From contig CAMWGM010000016.1 in the NCBI GenBank assembly GCA_947173755.1, positions 1 through 14,325 of the forward strand: a stretch of DNA of 14,325 bases, given 5' to 3'. Made by a program: the position numbers and the translations under genes. Shown here piece after piece: positions 1-7,652 of the stretch. Positions within the stretch are counted from its first letter, which is position 1, and the number at the start of each line of letters is the position of its first letter. The DNA is from an uncultured Muribaculaceae bacterium (GTDB lineage: Bacteria; Bacteroidota; Bacteroidia; Bacteroidales; Muribaculaceae). The notes under the pieces are model-generated. The model was not told the origin of the DNA. It ran no database searches and worked only from the letters and a program-made list of their open reading frames with translations.

Positions 1-69
1 ACCATAGAATGCAGCTTAACCAATCGAAGTAAGTGCGTCCGGAAGTTGCAGATCTCATGTTAATACGCG
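1..69 (-). pseudogene. Interrupted continuation of BspA-like leucine-rich repeats
   Basis: Reading on in the frame of the C10 peptidase past its stop, the bases still encode a leucine-rich repeat that aligns without gaps to the previous one. The earlier unit reads GELILPESLSSIGDGSFYG; this one reads *DLQLPDALTSIG*AAFYG. In-frame stops are TGA (70-72), TGA (55-57) and TAA (16-18). They sit where the repeat expects Cys, Gly and a charged residue, so each is one base from a sensible codon. The protein was therefore probably longer and continued beyond the window. Whether this is real gene decay or sequence error at the edge cannot be decided here; the matching stops at the other edge favour error. 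Confidence 0.6.
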
Positions 70-2406
70 TCAACCATAGAACGAACCGTCTCCAATCGAA
101 GAAAGTGATTCCGGAAGTATAAGCTCGCCGGAAATCTCGTAACATCCAGAGAATGCATATTTACCAATGGTTTGAATGGTTGAAGGAAAACTAATTGATT
201 TTAGATGTGGAGCCCAGAAGCAAAGATAATCGGGAATCTCAGTGATCGGAGTTCTAATGTCAAGACCGGTGAGATTATTTATATCAATGAGATCGGATAT
301 CGAGCATATTATTTCGGTGACCTGATATTGGGTGCCATTAATCCGGGTTATCTCAGGAAGAATGACATCGCCACCGATTTTAACACCCGCGTCTGCAGTT
401 CCGATTATAGCAAGACTACCGTTGCCAAGATCTTGATATACAAATATTCCGTCAGATAGAGCCTCGGATGTGTCAGTGATATTAAAAATTACACTTTGAT
501 CCGAGTAAACGTATGTCGTAGAACTAAATTGAGGACCCGCCTCAATCGCGACATAATATTCTCCATTATCCAAAGAACCAATGTTATCCTTAGGAATCGG
601 CAGTGAGACAAGGCGCGTTTCGTTAGGACCTAAGACAAGATTTGTGTTGAAGATTGACTTAGATACAGTATTGGGACTCTGTCCTACAGGAACAAGATAA
701 TGGCGAGAAACCCAATAAATTGGTTCGTCGCTATCATTGGTTGCAACATAGGATAACTCGTTATCCAGACCTTTAATTATGGTATAAGAACCATTGAACT
801 TAACGTCCGAAGCCTTAACAGGACAGATTTTTTCGGGTTCGGAGAGAATGATTTCATTACCGGTCAGCGTAACATTTACGGCTGAAGGTTTATTCGTGTC
901 ATATAAAAGATGTGACCATTCACCATTGCTATTGTATACAAAACTAGCATCGTAACTACCGTCAGTCATACCAATGGATGTAAGTTCCTCATAACTAAAC
1001 GAATGTTGGGGACGATAGATGTTATCACCATCTAAAGGAACGTTCCCTAATTCTAATAAAAACGTTTTACCGAAATTTTTAGAAGAAAATTCGATGGCAA
1101 ATGACATCAAAGGATTGGCGAGGGACGGATTCTCCGGGATAACTTGTGTATATATCTGAGTATTCTCTTGGTTGAACCCCAAGTCTGCGCCTAAATAGCC
1201 GGTTGTGGCTTCAATATCTTTTGGTGAGGGATAAAAATTGACAATACATGCCTGGTTGACATTATATCCGCTTGACGATCCGCCTATACCTACGCCCCCC
1301 GGTGTTAGAGCAGACAGCAGGAACCAGCCATCACAATATCCTCCCCATCCCCAATTGAAGTGGAAGAAACCATCTCCATCATATCCGTCGCAAACAAAGC
1401 AATGTCCACTTGAATTTAGCCACACACCGTCTCTACCGGAATAAATCAGAGGGAGTCCTTTTGAAAGTTGATCATAAACGAGATTTGCCCACTGCTGAGA
1501 AGTGTAATTATTCCGCTCTGCATAATATGAATTTGCGGAATAATCAAAATAGTCATGAGAAGCGCTGACAATTTTCTGCGTTACGGCGCCGCTGGAATAA
1601 GTAGTATATTGCATATCTACACTATAACCGCAAGCTTTCATCAGTGTGGCAACAGCATCTTTGCTGCGTTGATCGCTATTATCATCATATTCGTTGAGCA
1701 TTGCTTCCCAGTCAAATTCAAGTTCGGAGAAATCGATGGAATAATCTCGCAGCCCAACATCAGAATAGTTAACAGAGTAGGAGTGACTGCCTCGTCCACG
1801 CTCAGGCCACTGATGATAATTCATTACCTGAGCGAAAGCTGTAGCGACGCACCCTGTGACGCAGTGATAGCCGTTGAACTCAGGACAGAGGAGATTGTAT
1901 GGCTCATCCTGATTCCATTTTGTTTTGACTAAAAAATCGATCGCCGGTTTCGAAGAATCGAATGAAACTTCTTCCATCGTTCCCGGATTTTCTTCAGCAT
2001 ACTGAATTTGGGCAACATATTCATGGAGCCAATATTCAAGATTATCAGGTAATTCATCGGTGGCCGAAAGGTTGGCGTCGGAATTATCGAAATAACCTAA
2101 CAGAGCCGGGGCGCAATCGTTAGCAGAAACGACTATTACACGATTGTGATTTTGTGAAAACAAATATACCCCCGGTTGCTCAGATTTATCAAGCGAAATA
2201 CTTCGCATCAATTGAAACTGAGAGTCAAATCCAATGTTAAGATTTGAAGCTTTGGACATGGATGAATCTTTCAAACGAGACAAAGCCTCGTTGGGCGTAA
2301 GTTGGCGCCCAACAGCATAGTTTGTGATCCCTACGGCGAAAGATATAGCCATAAGTACCCGCAGCAATGTAAAATTGCAAAGCGGGAGATGTGCAATTTT
2401 TGCCAT
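70..2406 (-). CDS. Secreted C10 family (streptopain-like) cysteine peptidase with BspA-like leucine-rich repeats
   Basis: A papain-fold cysteine peptidase, probably exported and cleaving host or bacterial proteins outside the cell. The 778 residues show a hydrophobic signal segment (about 11-32), a propeptide (about 36-140) of the kind found in SpeB-like zymogens, then the catalytic domain. The nucleophile is Cys186 in TGCVATAFAQVM and the histidine is His335 in SGHCFVCDGYD, followed by the family hallmark NWGWGG (351-356). Residues 400-650 look like beta-sandwich accessory domains. From about 690 come leucine-rich repeats of the BspA type (SFPSTIQTIGKYAFSGC). The visible stop at 70-72 lies inside a repeat, so the natural C-terminus is probably missing. 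The ATG at 2404-2406 directly precedes the signal segment. The gene is AT-richer than those to its right (sample rows 30-52% G+C). No dedicated inhibitor gene lies beside it. Peptidase assignment is firm; substrate unknown. Confidence 0.9.
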   Translation of the reverse strand: MAKIAHLPLCNFTLLRVLMAISFAVGITNYAVGRQLTPNEALSRLKDSSMSKASNLNIGFDSQFQLMRSISLDKSEQPGVYLFSQNHNRVIVVSANDCAPALLGYFDNSDANLSATDELPDNLEYWLHEYVAQIQYAEENPGTMEEVSFDSSKPAIDFLVKTKWNQDEPYNLLCPEFNGYHCVTGCVATAFAQVMNYHQWPERGRGSHSYSVNYSDVGLRDYSIDFSELEFDWEAMLNEYDDNSDQRSKDAVATLMKACGYSVDMQYTTYSSGAVTQKIVSASHDYFDYSANSYYAERNNYTSQQWANLVYDQLSKGLPLIYSGRDGVWLNSSGHCFVCDGYDGDGFFHFNWGWGGYCDGWFLLSALTPGGVGIGGSSSGYNVNQACIVNFYPSPKDIEATTGYLGADLGFNQENTQIYTQVIPENPSLANPLMSFAIEFSSKNFGKTFLLELGNVPLDGDNIYRPQHSFSYEELTSIGMTDGSYDASFVYNSNGEWSHLLYDTNKPSAVNVTLTGNEIILSEPEKICPVKASDVKFNGSYTIIKGLDNELSYVATNDSDEPIYWVSRHYLVPVGQSPNTVSKSIFNTNLVLGPNETRLVSLPIPKDNIGSLDNGEYYVAIEAGPQFSSTTYVYSDQSVIFNITDTSEALSDGIFVYQDLGNGSLAIIGTADAGVKIGGDVILPEITRINGTQYQVTEIICSISDLIDINNLTGLDIRTPITEIPDYLCFWAPHLKSISFPSTIQTIGKYAFSGCYEISGELILPESLSSIGDGSFYG

Positions 2407-2603
2407 TAAAAATGTAATTAGATTGAGAGGTTAAAGTTTTAGGTTTAGCTGAACTCTATGATATTCTATAAGTTATTTATACTATTTGATGAATGTTAGA
2501 TCTGATAAAAAATACTGCGCATTCCACATTGTCAATGGATATATTATAGAATGGTTGTCAAACTATAATATGTTGAACTAATGTCAGAATACTCTTCATT
2601 TGA

Positions 2604-2611
2604 CAAAAATA
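2604..2611 (-). promoter_or_regulatory. Possible -7 box for the C10 peptidase
   Basis: Read on the minus strand this is TATTTTTG, an exact fit to the Bacteroidetes -7 consensus TAnnTTTG, and the only exact fit on this strand that I found in the intergenic region. No clear -33 TTTG lies at the expected distance. It would give a leader of about 190 nucleotides, so the call is weak; in AT-rich DNA such a match may be chance. Confidence 0.28.
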
Positions 2612-2837
2612 CAATAATAAATCGAATAATGTCCTATTTCAATGTTGCGGAATGTGCATACGCTAGTCATTTTGATCTTGTGGAGATAGTCAATGCTATT
2701 TTTAAGTTGAAAAAAAGTTACCGGTGGGGCATGTTCCCGTCCGATCCAAAATGAAATGGTTATCAAAAATTATAGCACTCTTATTTAACGGTATTTCCGT
2801 GAAATAAAAAAACAGACAAAAGATGAATCAACACCCA

Positions 2838-3128
2838 TCAACTCTCCCACTCTCTCGATTATGAATTATGAAAGTACATTATTATTGCTCAATCCTCTCC
2901 GCTCTTAGTTCTCCACTCTCCGCATTCGGAGTGTCGAAGACCCTCAACCCTTCGTAACCCCACCTTAAGCGAGCGATTTCACAATAAAAGCGCAAGCGTC
3001 ATTGTGAGAATCGCGAGTGTAGGTGGGGTAGCGTCATAAAATAAAGCAAAAGGTAGATCGAAGATCTTCAACTCTCACCCATCCAGTTAATTATGTATTA
3101 TTCACCTCCCCAATTATACATTATGGAT
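2838..3128. repeat. Composite intergenic repeat block with short direct repeats flanking a hairpin
   Basis: Two related segments flank the hairpin at 2957-3029. On the left TCAACTCTC (2838-2846) is followed by ATTATGAATTATG (2858-2870), where ATTATGA is doubled in tandem. On the right TCAACTCTC (3068-3076) is followed by AATTATGTATTAT (3089-3101), with AATTATACATTATGG further on. A perfect palindrome GAAGATCTTC lies at 3060-3069 and a small stem CTCCG-CATT-CGGAG near 2915-2935. Such ATTATGAATTATG-like and CTCTCC-like strings are familiar from Bacteroidales intergenic DNA. A non-autonomous, dispersed element is an inference; no transposase is present. Confidence 0.45.
2957..3029. repeat. Long imperfect inverted repeat (73-base hairpin)
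   Basis: The outer arms ACCCCACCT (2957-2965) and AGGTGGGGT (3021-3029) are exact complements. Inside them GCGATT (2973-2978) pairs with AATCGC (3009-3014), and TCACAAT (2979-2985) pairs with ATTGTGA (3001-3007), with one bulged base. The tip holds a small CGC-AA-GCG stem. The region between outer and inner arms does not pair. The structure could act as a transcription terminator for the glycosyltransferase operon, or be a REP/MITE-like repeat; there is no U-tract next to either arm, which argues against a simple intrinsic terminator. Confidence 0.6.
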
Positions 3129-3174
3129 TTTAACAAAGGATCATTATCGCACTATTTTCCCCAGCCGCCGGTAG

Positions 3175-3182
3175 TAACTTTG
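3175..3182 (+). promoter_or_regulatory. Orphan plus-strand Bacteroidetes-type promoter (-7 box TAACTTTG)
   Basis: TAACTTTG exactly fits the TAnnTTTG consensus of the Bacteroidetes primary sigma factor. A T-rich TTTTCC at 3154-3159 stands near the expected -33 position but is a poor match to TTTG. An A-rich leader follows, leading to ATG AAA AAA at 3213. This arrangement looks like the normal start of a forward gene, yet only six codons follow before a stop, and transcription would run antisense into the glycosyltransferase. Confidence 0.5.
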
Positions 3183-3207
3183 CAGTGTCAAACAAATCAA
3201 ACCTAAG

Positions 3208-4170
3208 TCAACATGAAAAAACCTTTCCTCTAAGCACTGCAGCCAACTTCAGCGCCTTCAGCCCCAGAAGCGAGTAAACAGCCCCTGCCCGATTTTTCAG
3301 TCGTGACGACGAGGACAGCATCACCTCACGCCTGTAATTTCGGATAATGGCATAAGTCTCGCTGATCACCTCGCGTTGCTCGGCATCTGTCAGCACACCC
3401 TCCCCCTCACCGGCGAGAATGCGCGTCAGGATGTCGAAATTCGCGCTCAGCCTTCGGTCGCGGGCAGCGGGAACAAGACCGGGATAATTCACGCCGACCC
3501 ATTCCTCGATGCGGCGCGTCACTTCGAGCACATCGAGACGGCGTCGTGAGAAAGTATGGATGAAACTCTCGGGATTAGGCCGGTAAAAATAGATAGCGCT
3601 GTCTGACATCGCCACCTTTCCAGCCACGGCATAGGCCCGGTAAAACCAGTCGAGATCCTCATACCACTTCCCTGCCCTGAACGGCGCAGCCTCCATCACC
3701 TCCCGGGCCACCAGTTTGGCACACGGCGATGGCACTGCCCCGGCACGCTGATAGAGAGTGTCCCGGATAGCCTCCTCAGCCGTCACGATATTGAACACTG
3801 GAGGTGCGCTGCAGAGTCCCTCAAGCCTGTGGGAGAATGTAGCCGCAGCCACCAAAGCCTCTCCTTTGCCTCTGTAGAGCCATTCTATGGCCCGGGGGTG
3901 CAACATATCATCCGCGTCGACAAACGCGATATATGGCGCCCCCGAGTGGCTTACACCGTAATTGCGGGCATCAGCCTGTCCGCCGTTTTGTTTAAGAATA
4001 ACCTTTACTCCGCGATATGAAGCAGCGATTTCGGCTGTTGAGTCAGCCGAACCGTCGTCGACAACCACTATCTCAAGGTCGTGAAAAGTTTGGGCGAGCA
4101 CACTTTCTATGCACTCGCCTATGAATTTCTCTGCATTGTAAGCCGGAATGATAACGCTTACCTCAGCCAC
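3208..4170 (-). CDS. Family 2 glycosyltransferase (GT-A fold)
   Basis: A cytoplasmic or membrane-associated enzyme that transfers a sugar from a nucleotide-sugar donor, probably onto a surface glycan; donor and acceptor cannot be read from sequence. The 320 residues open with the GT2 signature SVIIPAYNAEKFI, followed by VVVDDGSADST (nucleotide binding, about 36-45), NGGQADARNYG (62-72) and the metal-binding DADD at 85-88. A YEDLDWFYRA motif (170-179) supplies the usual Glu-Asp of the catalytic site. No membrane segments are evident. The start is GTG (4168-4170), preceded by AACGAGGT, 11 bases after the DUF4923 stop, so it is likely the last gene of the operon. The C-terminal codons overlap a forward ATG-AAA-AAA sequence, hinting that the end may lie at a recombination junction. 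Confidence 0.88.
   Translation of the reverse strand: MAEVSVIIPAYNAEKFIGECIESVLAQTFHDLEIVVVDDGSADSTAEIAASYRGVKVILKQNGGQADARNYGVSHSGAPYIAFVDADDMLHPRAIEWLYRGKGEALVAAATFSHRLEGLCSAPPVFNIVTAEEAIRDTLYQRAGAVPSPCAKLVAREVMEAAPFRAGKWYEDLDWFYRAYAVAGKVAMSDSAIYFYRPNPESFIHTFSRRRLDVLEVTRRIEEWVGVNYPGLVPAARDRRLSANFDILTRILAGEGEGVLTDAEQREVISETYAIIRNYRREVMLSSSSRLKNRAGAVYSLLGLKALKLAAVLRGKVFSC
3213..3233 (+). other. Six-codon ORF MKKPFL after the orphan promoter
   Basis: ATG at 3213 reads MKKPFL and stops with TAA at 3231-3233. The MKK start is typical of exported or lipoprotein genes in this phylum, but nothing follows. It overlaps, antisense, the last codons of the glycosyltransferase. It may be the stump of a gene cut off by recombination, a short leader, or chance. 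Not a supported protein gene. Confidence 0.25.
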
Positions 4171-4181
4171 ACCTCGTTTTT

Positions 4182-4877
4182 TTATTTTTCGGTGCGTTTG
4201 AGGTCAAAGCCCGCTGTCAGACCGTCATACTGGTTGAGGACACTTGACACTCCCTTGATGGTGGAACTGCCGCTCACGGAACCTGCCACTTCAATCAGTT
4301 TGATAAGTTTTGAGACATCGAATGTCAGAGCCAGCCTCGATTTGCCTGTTAGTTTTATGTAGGCGGGCATGGTGAGGATATTGATGCCCTTGACTGCATT
4401 GAACTTGAACTGGTAGTTTCCCGAATCGGCGTTACGCTCGATGACACCCTGCAGTTTTATGCGTCCCGACTTCATGACGAAGGTCGAGTCGGCGCCGATC
4501 GTCAGCACGAGATTCTCGAGCCGTGCCTTCTTGTAATAAGGCTCGAGTTTTTTCTCGATAGTGCTCGCGGCCGCGGCACCTCCCGCCTTCAGAAGGAAAT
4601 TGTCGCTGACAAATGTCACTGCCGGCCCGACATACGCCCAGTCGCCCGCCAGGCTCTCTATGGTGGCCTTGTCGTTGCCTATGCCGAGAGCCGCCGCAAC
4701 CCCACCGATCATATCGCCGAGTCCCTTCCCGTCAGCCGTCGTGGTGGTTGTCGAGTCCGTACTCTGCCCGGAGCCCGACACACTGCCGAGGATTGAATTG
4801 AGATCGAATGCGGCAGCACGAGGCGAACTGATCATTACGCCCAGGACTAATGTAAGCAGAGTGACGATACGTTTCAT
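4182..4877 (-). CDS. DUF4923 family exported protein
   Basis: Function unknown. The 231 residues begin with a signal peptide (MKRIVTLLTLVLGVMISSP, cleavage near residue 23) and no lipobox, so it is likely periplasmic. A low-complexity Ser/Gly/Thr linker (about 32-50, with a run of threonines) precedes the conserved part. That part has the features I associate with DUF4923: LAGDWAYVGPAVTFVSDN (79-96), an Ala/Gly-rich FLLKAGGAAAA stretch, EKKLEPYYKKA, then a beta-rich half ending in LTAGFDLKR. The length is usual for the family. It lies 65 bases after the PCMD lipoprotein and 11 before the glycosyltransferase. The ATG is preceded by an A-rich tract rather than a Shine-Dalgarno site, as is common in Bacteroidetes. 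The family call is by recognition; no activity can be inferred. Confidence 0.8.
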   Translation of the reverse strand: MKRIVTLLTLVLGVMISSPRAAAFDLNSILGSVSGSGQSTDSTTTTTADGKGLGDMIGGVAAALGIGNDKATIESLAGDWAYVGPAVTFVSDNFLLKAGGAAAASTIEKKLEPYYKKARLENLVLTIGADSTFVMKSGRIKLQGVIERNADSGNYQFKFNAVKGINILTMPAYIKLTGKSRLALTFDVSKLIKLIEVAGSVSGSSTIKGVSSVLNQYDGLTAGFDLKRTEK

Positions 4878-4942
4878 ATTTTTTTTCGATTTTCAGGTGA
4901 GACTTATGCGTTGCTTTTTCTTATAACAAATTCTGTGTGAGG

Positions 4943-6535
4943 TTAGTTCGGTGAAGTGTAGTCGAAATCGAGCACCAGATCGTCCACCATCAGCACCGAG
5001 CCGTTGCCGCCGGTGAAGTAATCGCCCAGAGCTGACGCCGAACATGTGCAGAGCACATACTTGGGCACTCTTGAGGTCGACTTGTAATCCAGTTCGATCG
5101 TAAACTGAGTCCACTCGGTGACATCGGTGTTCCACTCGAGTTTTCCATAGGCAACCACATAGTCCCCCTCGGGGTCGAAAAGCTGACGGTTCTTGGGGTT
5201 GGTGCGTATCTCAAACGGCTCGTCGCTGTCGATCAGCGCTATCCAGACGATTCCGGTGTCAGGCTCCCCCTTAAGATCCTCAAATCCGGAAGTGGTCGAC
5301 GATATAGGCACCGAGTGATACTTCATCCAGCCCTTCAGATGAGTGGGTCTGACGGTGAAAGGTCGTCCGAACGAAAGGATGCCGTTCGTTCCGTCGGTGC
5401 GCACATATCTTCCGGCGAAGATATTGCCCGCCGCGAGTTTGCCGATCACTCCGATGCCCACGAAGCGGGTCTCGAGACAAGCGCTGCGGCCTGTGCCGGT
5501 CGGTGTGTCGTCCGACGGGAATGAGTTGGAGGTTCCGAGTGTCGTGGCACCCTTGTTGCCCGTATCCCAGAACGACTCTCCTCCTTCAGCCCACGGACAC
5601 CACACTTTTCCGTCAAGCCACCAGTTCTCGAAGTCACCGTTGGGCAACTGGGCAGTCGGTTGGGTGGTGAATTCCACCTCTGCCCCATATTCCTCGCCGC
5701 TGTATGCGCGGGCCACATAGGTTGTCTCGGGAGAAAGACCCGTGAGCCGGCCCGTGAATGATCCGCCGTCGACCGTGATCTGCGACGGGGTCATTTTCAG
5801 CCATGTGTCCGAGTCGGCGCGACGGTATTCGAAGCCGTTATCCTTACCCTCCTCGGCCGTACCGTGGAGCCATGCCACACATGTCCATGCGTCGACACTC
5901 TCGGTCGTGACCGTAGCCTCGGTGGTGAGCACATAAATGGTCCACACCTCGCTCTTGCCGAATTCCGTGACGGTGACATCGACCGGATGGGTGAAATCCA
6001 CTTCCTTTCCGTCGATGTCGGGATCCATCGTGGCTGTCACACCCTCGAGTTTGATGGATGTGACTTTCAGCCGGGTCAGGTCGACGTTCTCGGGCACGTA
6101 GGCGATCACACGGCGCCCGGCGACGTCGATCACCGACGCTCCTACCTGTTGCTCGACCGTGAAGTATCTCTCCACATCGCGGACGGCCGAGACCACCCAG
6201 TCATACTCCTGATAGAGCGTCAGGGTTGTCGTGACAGGTTCGGTGAGATCGATCCCGTTGAGCCATGCAGCCGAGTCGGGCCACTCGGCATGTGTGGGCG
6301 AAAGTGTGAATCCGTTCACAACCACGTTGGCAGGATTGACACGTTCGCTCAGATAGAGCGTCACCGTCATGGCCAGCGAGTCAATGGTGGGAGCCTGGAG
6401 AGCATCCTCGACTTCAATCGATGTGAACGACACCTGGATACGCGGATAAGGGATGTTATTCTTGATACATCCGCTGAGTAAGGCGAAAGCGGCCGTTAAG
6501 GCGATCGCGATTGCTGATATTTTAGATGCTGACAC
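4943..6535 (-). CDS. PCMD-domain surface lipoprotein with FN3-like domain
   Basis: Probably a lipoprotein exposed outside the inner membrane; role unknown, with carbohydrate binding or processing suggested only by the domain name (putative carbohydrate metabolism domain). The signal segment ends in a lipobox, LLSGC, with the lipidated Cys23. Residues about 35-200 look like two Ig-like beta domains. Residues about 205-292 look like a fibronectin III domain (LTGLSPETTYVARAYSG). From 299 comes the PCMD domain, opening NGDFENWW and FWDTGNKG and closing MVDDLVLDFDY. The start is GTG at 6533-6535, inside the end of the upstream barrel gene with a 14-base overlap, and no good Shine-Dalgarno is seen, which suggests translational coupling. 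No other start in frame gives an intact signal peptide. The C-terminal architecture matches that of the lipoprotein at 8407-10911. Confidence 0.82.
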   Translation of the reverse strand: MSASKISAIAIALTAAFALLSGCIKNNIPYPRIQVSFTSIEVEDALQAPTIDSLAMTVTLYLSERVNPANVVVNGFTLSPTHAEWPDSAAWLNGIDLTEPVTTTLTLYQEYDWVVSAVRDVERYFTVEQQVGASVIDVAGRRVIAYVPENVDLTRLKVTSIKLEGVTATMDPDIDGKEVDFTHPVDVTVTEFGKSEVWTIYVLTTEATVTTESVDAWTCVAWLHGTAEEGKDNGFEYRRADSDTWLKMTPSQITVDGGSFTGRLTGLSPETTYVARAYSGEEYGAEVEFTTQPTAQLPNGDFENWWLDGKVWCPWAEGGESFWDTGNKGATTLGTSNSFPSDDTPTGTGRSACLETRFVGIGVIGKLAAGNIFAGRYVRTDGTNGILSFGRPFTVRPTHLKGWMKYHSVPISSTTSGFEDLKGEPDTGIVWIALIDSDEPFEIRTNPKNRQLFDPEGDYVVAYGKLEWNTDVTEWTQFTIELDYKSTSRVPKYVLCTCSASALGDYFTGGNGSVLMVDDLVLDFDYTSPN

Positions 6536-7631
6536 CGATTCCGAAGTTAATGTTGAACAGATTTAGGCGGAAATTTGCTCCCGATGATGTGCGGCTTCCT
6601 TCATCGACACCGTCGGTCACCTGACGGTCGTGGGTGACATGAAGACCGAACACGCCGATGGAGACGTTGAAACATACGTTGTCCATCAGGAACATCGTGA
6701 AGCCGGGCGAGAAGTTGAGGCCGAATTTCGTGGTGTAGGTCGAGGTCTCCTTAGGCTCCGAGTTGTAGAGGCGGCTGAAGACCGATTTGCCCGATCCGAA
6801 CGAAAGGTCCACCTCGTTGAAGATTCCGAAGCGTTTCTCGCTCCCCAGTCCGACATAGTTGCGGTAGAAAATCGACGAGGTATAGGTGTGCGAATAATAA
6901 CTCACGTCCGAGATTGAGAAGTTCAGATCGTCGTCGAAGTCCATCGACAGCCCACCGAGGTCAGCCCTGGCATTGTTGAACTTGAAGCGCAGACCGATCG
7001 ACTGGTTGTGACGGAAGAAGTAACTCACCGAAGGCTGGAGCGAATACATCTTGCCCTTGAACGAGAAATCCTTAAGCACCGAGAGCATCTCGAGATCGGC
7101 GGTATTGAACTCGCCGTAACTTGCGGTCAGAGCGAACATCCATTGTCCCTTCGGGATAAACATGAAGTTGTAAAGACCGCGGTGATAACGTCCGAAGTTG
7201 CGTTCAGGCAGGATGAACGGCACTGTGTCGGTCCCGACGAGCACCTTACGCTCCAGCAGTTCGTCATCGACCGAGGCAAGGATGATCTTGCCGTTGGCGT
7301 TGCGGAGATAGTGATGCTCGGCGCCCGGAGCATCCGGAAGACGACGGTTGCCGTCAGCCGGACGATCGACATAGACGGTATCTACACGGCCGATATAGAC
7401 CGTGTCACGCGGCGATATGGCCGTGCCGGTGGTTTCTTCTGAATTTGTCCGGAATGTCCGGACGGTCTTGACCGGGTTATAATAGACGGTGCGGACGGTT
7501 GTCACTGTCGTCACCACCGAATCGATTCCGGCAGTGAGCGTGTCGGGCATCTCTGTCGGGGCCTGGGCCAAGCATCCCCCGGCGATGGCCGCGAGCAGCA
7601 GCGGAAGCAGTGTGGAAAGTCGTTTCAGCAT
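6522..7631 (-). CDS. Outer-membrane beta-barrel protein with Thr/Val-rich N-terminal extension
   Basis: A predicted outer-membrane barrel of unknown function. Signal segment 1-24 (LLPLLLAAIAGGCLAQA). The Cys20 resembles a lipobox but lacks the usual Leu at -3, so signal peptidase I cleavage near Ala24 is as likely. Residues about 30-95 form a Thr/Val-rich stretch with repeated TVRT and DTVY elements, probably an extended periplasmic linker. From FIPKGQW (158-164) onward the chain alternates hydrophobic and polar residues in strand-length segments and ends FGIGVSI, as barrels do. It is clearly paralogous to the next upstream gene (7653-8402): both share FIP-basic-GQW, FRNY/YRNY, FGIFNEV/FGFFNEV and ANFR-NLF motifs. 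It lies 21 bases after that gene and overlaps the downstream PCMD gene by 14 bases. Confidence 0.75.
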   Translation of the reverse strand: MLKRLSTLLPLLLAAIAGGCLAQAPTEMPDTLTAGIDSVVTTVTTVRTVYYNPVKTVRTFRTNSEETTGTAISPRDTVYIGRVDTVYVDRPADGNRRLPDAPGAEHHYLRNANGKIILASVDDELLERKVLVGTDTVPFILPERNFGRYHRGLYNFMFIPKGQWMFALTASYGEFNTADLEMLSVLKDFSFKGKMYSLQPSVSYFFRHNQSIGLRFKFNNARADLGGLSMDFDDDLNFSISDVSYYSHTYTSSIFYRNYVGLGSEKRFGIFNEVDLSFGSGKSVFSRLYNSEPKETSTYTTKFGLNFSPGFTMFLMDNVCFNVSIGVFGLHVTHDRQVTDGVDEGSRTSSGANFRLNLFNINFGIGVSI

Positions 7632-7652
7632 AATGCGTCGTGATGAGGATGA

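Larger units (their letters stand above)
2407..3207. other. AT-rich intergenic region without a convincing gene
   Basis: About 800 bases between the peptidase start and the glycosyltransferase stop. No ORF here has a recognisable product. The part next to the peptidase (2407-2820) is very AT-rich (14 G/C in 60 bases at 2461-2520) and should hold the peptidase promoter. The part from about 2820 to 3130 holds pyrimidine-rich CTCTCC-like tracts, short ATTATGA-type repeats and a long imperfect hairpin. The part from 3150 to 3210 holds a plus-strand promoter-like sequence. No tRNA or other structured RNA gene was recognised. Confidence 0.7.

Noticed and set aside
2820..3130. CRISPR array
   Set aside because: The repeats are short, imperfect and irregularly spaced, with no uniform spacers and no cas genes.
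5864..6481. 205-codon plus-strand open frame
   Set aside because: Antisense to the PCMD lipoprotein, charged low-quality translation, no promoter or ribosome site.
6522..7631. Lipoprotein call for the first barrel based on Cys20
   Set aside because: The AGGC sequence lacks Leu at -3 and a normal signal peptidase I site follows at AQA; left as ambiguous.
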